Assembly (NCBI RefSeq): GCF_027943255.1
Contig: NC_072893.1
Span: forward strand, 22,280,001 to 22,344,000
DNA: 64,000 nucleotides
Source: Anastrepha obliqua
Lineage: Eukaryota > Arthropoda > Insecta > Diptera > Tephritidae
Reading direction: 5' to 3'
Below are positions 61,365-64,000 of this stretch, one piece after another. Numbering within the stretch: position 1 is the first letter of the stretch; each line of letters begins with the position of its first letter. Made by a program: the position numbers and the translations under genes. Under the pieces are notes generated by a model. It did no database searches. It was not told the DNA's origin and was given only the letters and a program-made list of their open reading frames with translations.

Positions 61365-61860
61365 GAGGGTAGTTTGAAAAAACCCGTACAAAGTCAGAGA
61401 GCTTACACTACTGGCGCATATCGAGGTTATGTTTAGTTAGTAACATTTCTTGGAAGAACACACACAAGTTTCAGCCAGATCGGTATATTTCTTGGCATTT
61501 GGCATTCGTGTGAATCGAAGAAGTCGAGGGATTTCCCTTTTCCATTACGATCCCGCATCAGCTCACGCCTCACCAGTTGTAATCGCAAAATTAATGGAAA
61601 TAGTGTTCCAACTCGTTTCATACCCTCTATTCTCTCTGGCTTCCTCGGATCCCTAGGACTACTATTTTGTCCCCAATTTGAAGAAATGGCTGGCGGAAAA
61701 GAGATTTCATACAAACGAGGAGATGAGTGCCGAAAAGATTGGCTATTTTTCAGACTTGAACAAATCCTACTTTTCGGAAGTGATAAAAAAACTAGAACAG
61801 TGTTGGACGAAGTGTATAAGCCTAAATGGAGATTATGTCTCAAAGTAACTCCAAATATAA
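61365..61860 (+). mobile_element. mariner-like deletion derivative (plus copy)
   Basis: GAGGGTAGTTTGAAAAAACC at 61,366 looks like a terminal repeat. After CATTTCTTGGAAGAACACAC the text reads HTSFSQIGIFLG, then FHYDPASAHASPVVIAKLME, IVFQLVSYP, a decayed SSDP-DYYF region with the third Asp, then FVPNLKKWLAGKRFHTNEEM and CWTKCISLNGDY. It lacks the N-terminus and first catalytic region, with the same start boundary as the minus copy at 57,760-58,203, so both probably descend from one deletion derivative. Confidence 0.65.
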
Positions 61861-62606
61861 TAATTTTTTTTATATCCTTATTCACTCCGCTCGGGAGCAT
61901 AGGGCCTCGACATCGGCCTTTCACAACGCATTTCACAAATTACACTCGATATTATTCACTGTTACTCACGAATTTCCAAACTTTTCCTATGATCAGAGTT
62001 CCTCAGTAGAGTAATAAGAAAAGTATTTTGGCTGCAGATCACAAAAATTTTGTTGCATAGTGCAATTATGCTGTACTAGCGTCTGAATATATTCTTTTTT
62101 TTTGTTTTGCATACCCGTAACAATTTCTGTCTTCTCTCAATTAAATGGAAGCTTTCTTTTCATTTCTAATGGAATATGACACATTTGCCAGCGCTGACCA
62201 GTACCAACATTTGGGTACACATTTTTAAGTTAAGTACTTGAATACTTTAATAATCCATTCATAATTTTTATACGCTTGACTACCGTTACTAAATCTAAAC
62301 TGGTTCTAATTAAATTCCCTCGTTGCCGTTGTTTGCATGCAATTTCATGCTGTACTACTAAAATAACCCCTCTTTCCATTGCATCCGCACCTACAGTCCT
62401 CCATTGGTGCACACTTCACACTTTTCACACTTTGTGCACCCCACTCTTTTCTTCCCAGAACTCCATAATTACCCTCAGCCGCAATTGCCCCTTGTCCCCA
62501 TTGTAGTTTACCGTGTGCTCAGCTGTACCGACGACATTTCGACGCGTTGACACTGACGACGTTCTACAATGACCGCCGCCGTTGGTGCCGACTAATCGGC
62601 CGCGGG
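61861..62606. other. Probable 3' untranslated region and flank of the minus-strand Q-rich gene
   Basis: It lies immediately after the stop of the minus-strand gene. I found no clear AATAAA on that strand in the first few hundred bases, so the transcript end is unknown. It carries no repeat signature. Confidence 0.35.
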
Positions 62607-63782
62607 TCATACATTCATCGCGTAATAGACGGAACCTTGAGCGGCGGCTTGTTGTAAGCCGGTGCCGCCACCGCCGCCGCCACCACCTTGGCTGATATTC
62701 GCCTGTGCTGCCTGTTGCTGCTGCTGTTGCTGCTGCGCTATGTTCACCTGCTGTTGTTGTTGCTGTTGCTGCTGCTGCTGTTGTTGCTGTTGCATTTGTT
62801 GTTGAATTTGCTGTTGCACAGTTGCTGCTTGGCTGGCGGTGGGTGACACCATGCTGTGACAATCAGTGTGCGACACCGCCGCCGCGCCCTCTGGTACGCC
62901 ACGCTCACTGAAACCAGGTATATTGCCCTCCTGTGCGAATTGATAGCGCTGAGCCATGATGCGCTGATGCGGTGGATGTGGATGTTGGTGCGGATGGGCG
63001 GTAGCAGCAGCGGCCGCAGCCTCAACGCCGACAGCCTGTTGTGGGTGTTGTGCATAGTGGCCCGCATGGCCACGCCCAGCCATCACGTGGAGTTGCATGC
63101 CTGGCAGCGCATAGCCGATGGGAACGCGAATCGTCTGCTGAGTCACCTGCAAATGGCAAATGACAAATGGCAATTGATTTAGCGTGTGACATAATAGTGT
63201 GTAAATGCATCGCCCTCTAGCGTTTGGGTGCCCACCTGCTGGTACTCCAGTATGTTTTGACGTTGTATGTGCGCCACTTTCGGGTCCATGTTGGTGGCGG
63301 CGAATTGTGAGTAGGTCTGTGCGTTGTAGGGTATCAACACCATTGTCTGATGGTAATTGCGCAGCGGTGGCGGTGACTCTGGACGTCGGGTAGGACTGCG
63401 TGCGTAGTGTCCGTAGTGTTGCTGTTCAATGGCGGTGACGCTCTGACAATTTTGCGCGGCGTACATCATCGCCGTCTCGTCCTGGCCATGCTGCATAATG
63501 GTTTGGCGGAACATGGCGCCACCGGGCAATGTTTGGTAGTAAGCCTGCTGGAGGCCTGCACCTTCGATGGGCAGGCGATGCTGTTCGGCGCCACCTTCCG
63601 TGTAGAAACTCCAGGTGCGTTGCTCGGTTTGTTGTTGAGCGATGGCGTTGGCCTGCACTTGCACTGCCTGTGACGTGGGCTGTTGTTGTTGGCCGACCAT
63701 AATTTGTGATGGTGGCTGTGGCTGTTGGGATTGTTGAAGTTGTAGCTGCTGTTGTTGTTGCTGTTGCTGCTGTTGTTGCTGT

Positions 63783-63820
<38 letters not shown>

Positions 63821-63821
63821 C

Positions 63822-63856
<35 letters not shown>

Positions 63857-63976
63857 TACAACATTGATGGGATGTGGCACATTTTGTGGGGAAGGATTTT
63901 GAGAGATCTGCTTGGTCATGGAACTTGTGGAGGCCTGTTTTGGCAGCGTATAACTCTTGATGGCCTGGTTGATGGG
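62607..63976 (-). CDS. 3' exons of a glutamine-rich protein gene, incomplete at the window edge
   Basis: Two coding exons on the minus strand. The inner one starts at an acceptor (CATTTTGCAG) with its first base at 63,976 and reads INQAIKSYTLPKQASTSSMT, a pure and then mixed Gln tract of about 35-40 residues (near 63,735-63,855), TWSFYTEGGAEQHRLPIEGA, YYQTLPGGAMFRQTIMQHGQ, HYARSPTRRPESPPPLRNYH and MVLIPYNAQTYSQFAATNMD, then AHIQRQNILEYQQ. The last exon starts after CATTTGCAG at 63,146 as VTQQTIRVPIGYALPGMQLH, has Ala, His/Pro and two Gln runs and a Gly run, and ends QGSVYYAMNV with TGA at 62,607-62,609. I favour an 89-base intron, 63,147-63,235 (donor GTGGGC, phase 0). Gln, Ala and Gly runs are typical of fly nuclear regulators, but I see no folded domain and do not recognise the gene. 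It continues right of the window. Confidence 0.75.
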
Positions 63977-64000
63977 CTGCAAAATGAAAAAGCGAAATTA

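Noticed and set aside
62705..63673. Plus-strand frames of 68-108 codons at the right edge
   Set aside because: They are the complement of the Gln-rich exons; Ala, Val and Leu runs are what CTG/TTG repeats give on the other strand.

Overview
The window looks like genomic DNA of a higher dipteran, most likely a tephritid fruit fly or close relative. The main anchor is a seven-exon gene whose predicted 377-residue product reads like Drosophila Vermilion (tryptophan 2,3-dioxygenase). Other pointers are the AT-rich, microsatellite-rich intergenic DNA, a tRNA-derived SINE, and several mariner elements with DD41D spacing, a group I associate with the tephritid Ceratitis rosa. The species call is inference; no similarity search was run.

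Layout. 1-31.9 kb holds no convincing host gene. It is a patchwork of dead transposable elements: a DUF7869-like transposon remnant (1-875), RNase H-bearing LINE pieces (about 1.76-2.67, 10.99-11.95, 14.2-14.8, 15.15-17.64, 20.7-21.8, 27.3-28.0 kb), an RTE-like LINE (6.3-6.95 kb), mariner, maT and Tc1 remnants, SINE copies, and a 1.4-kb AT-only degenerate repeat (30.5-31.9 kb). 32.4-33.4 kb is less repetitive and has one candidate small membrane-protein ORF. 33.7-35.6 kb holds two LINE pieces on opposite strands. vermilion runs 36,214-41,497 on the plus strand, with a 3.6-kb second intron that carries two more LINE pieces. 41.9-62 kb is again mostly transposon debris, including a piggyBac-like element with a second TTAA-flanked element inside it, a pogo-like MITE inside a Tc1-like element, an RTE-like LINE with a SINE inside it, and a nearly full-length mariner with intact ends. 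The right edge (62,607-63,976, minus) holds the last two exons of a glutamine-rich protein gene that continues beyond the window.

How it fits together. Only vermilion and the Q-rich gene are well supported host genes. Vermilion does the first step of the kynurenine/ommochrome pathway. Everything else is repeat biology: at least four Tc1/mariner subgroups (DD34D mariner, DD41D, DD37D maT, DD34E Tc1), pogo-like and piggyBac-like elements, two kinds of LINE and one SINE family. I read every transposase or reverse transcriptase frame here as broken. I saw no tRNA or rRNA gene, no CRISPR array and no sign of bacterial DNA. I found no clearly new functional system; the most informative observations are nested insertions whose empty sites can be read from the interrupted reading frames.
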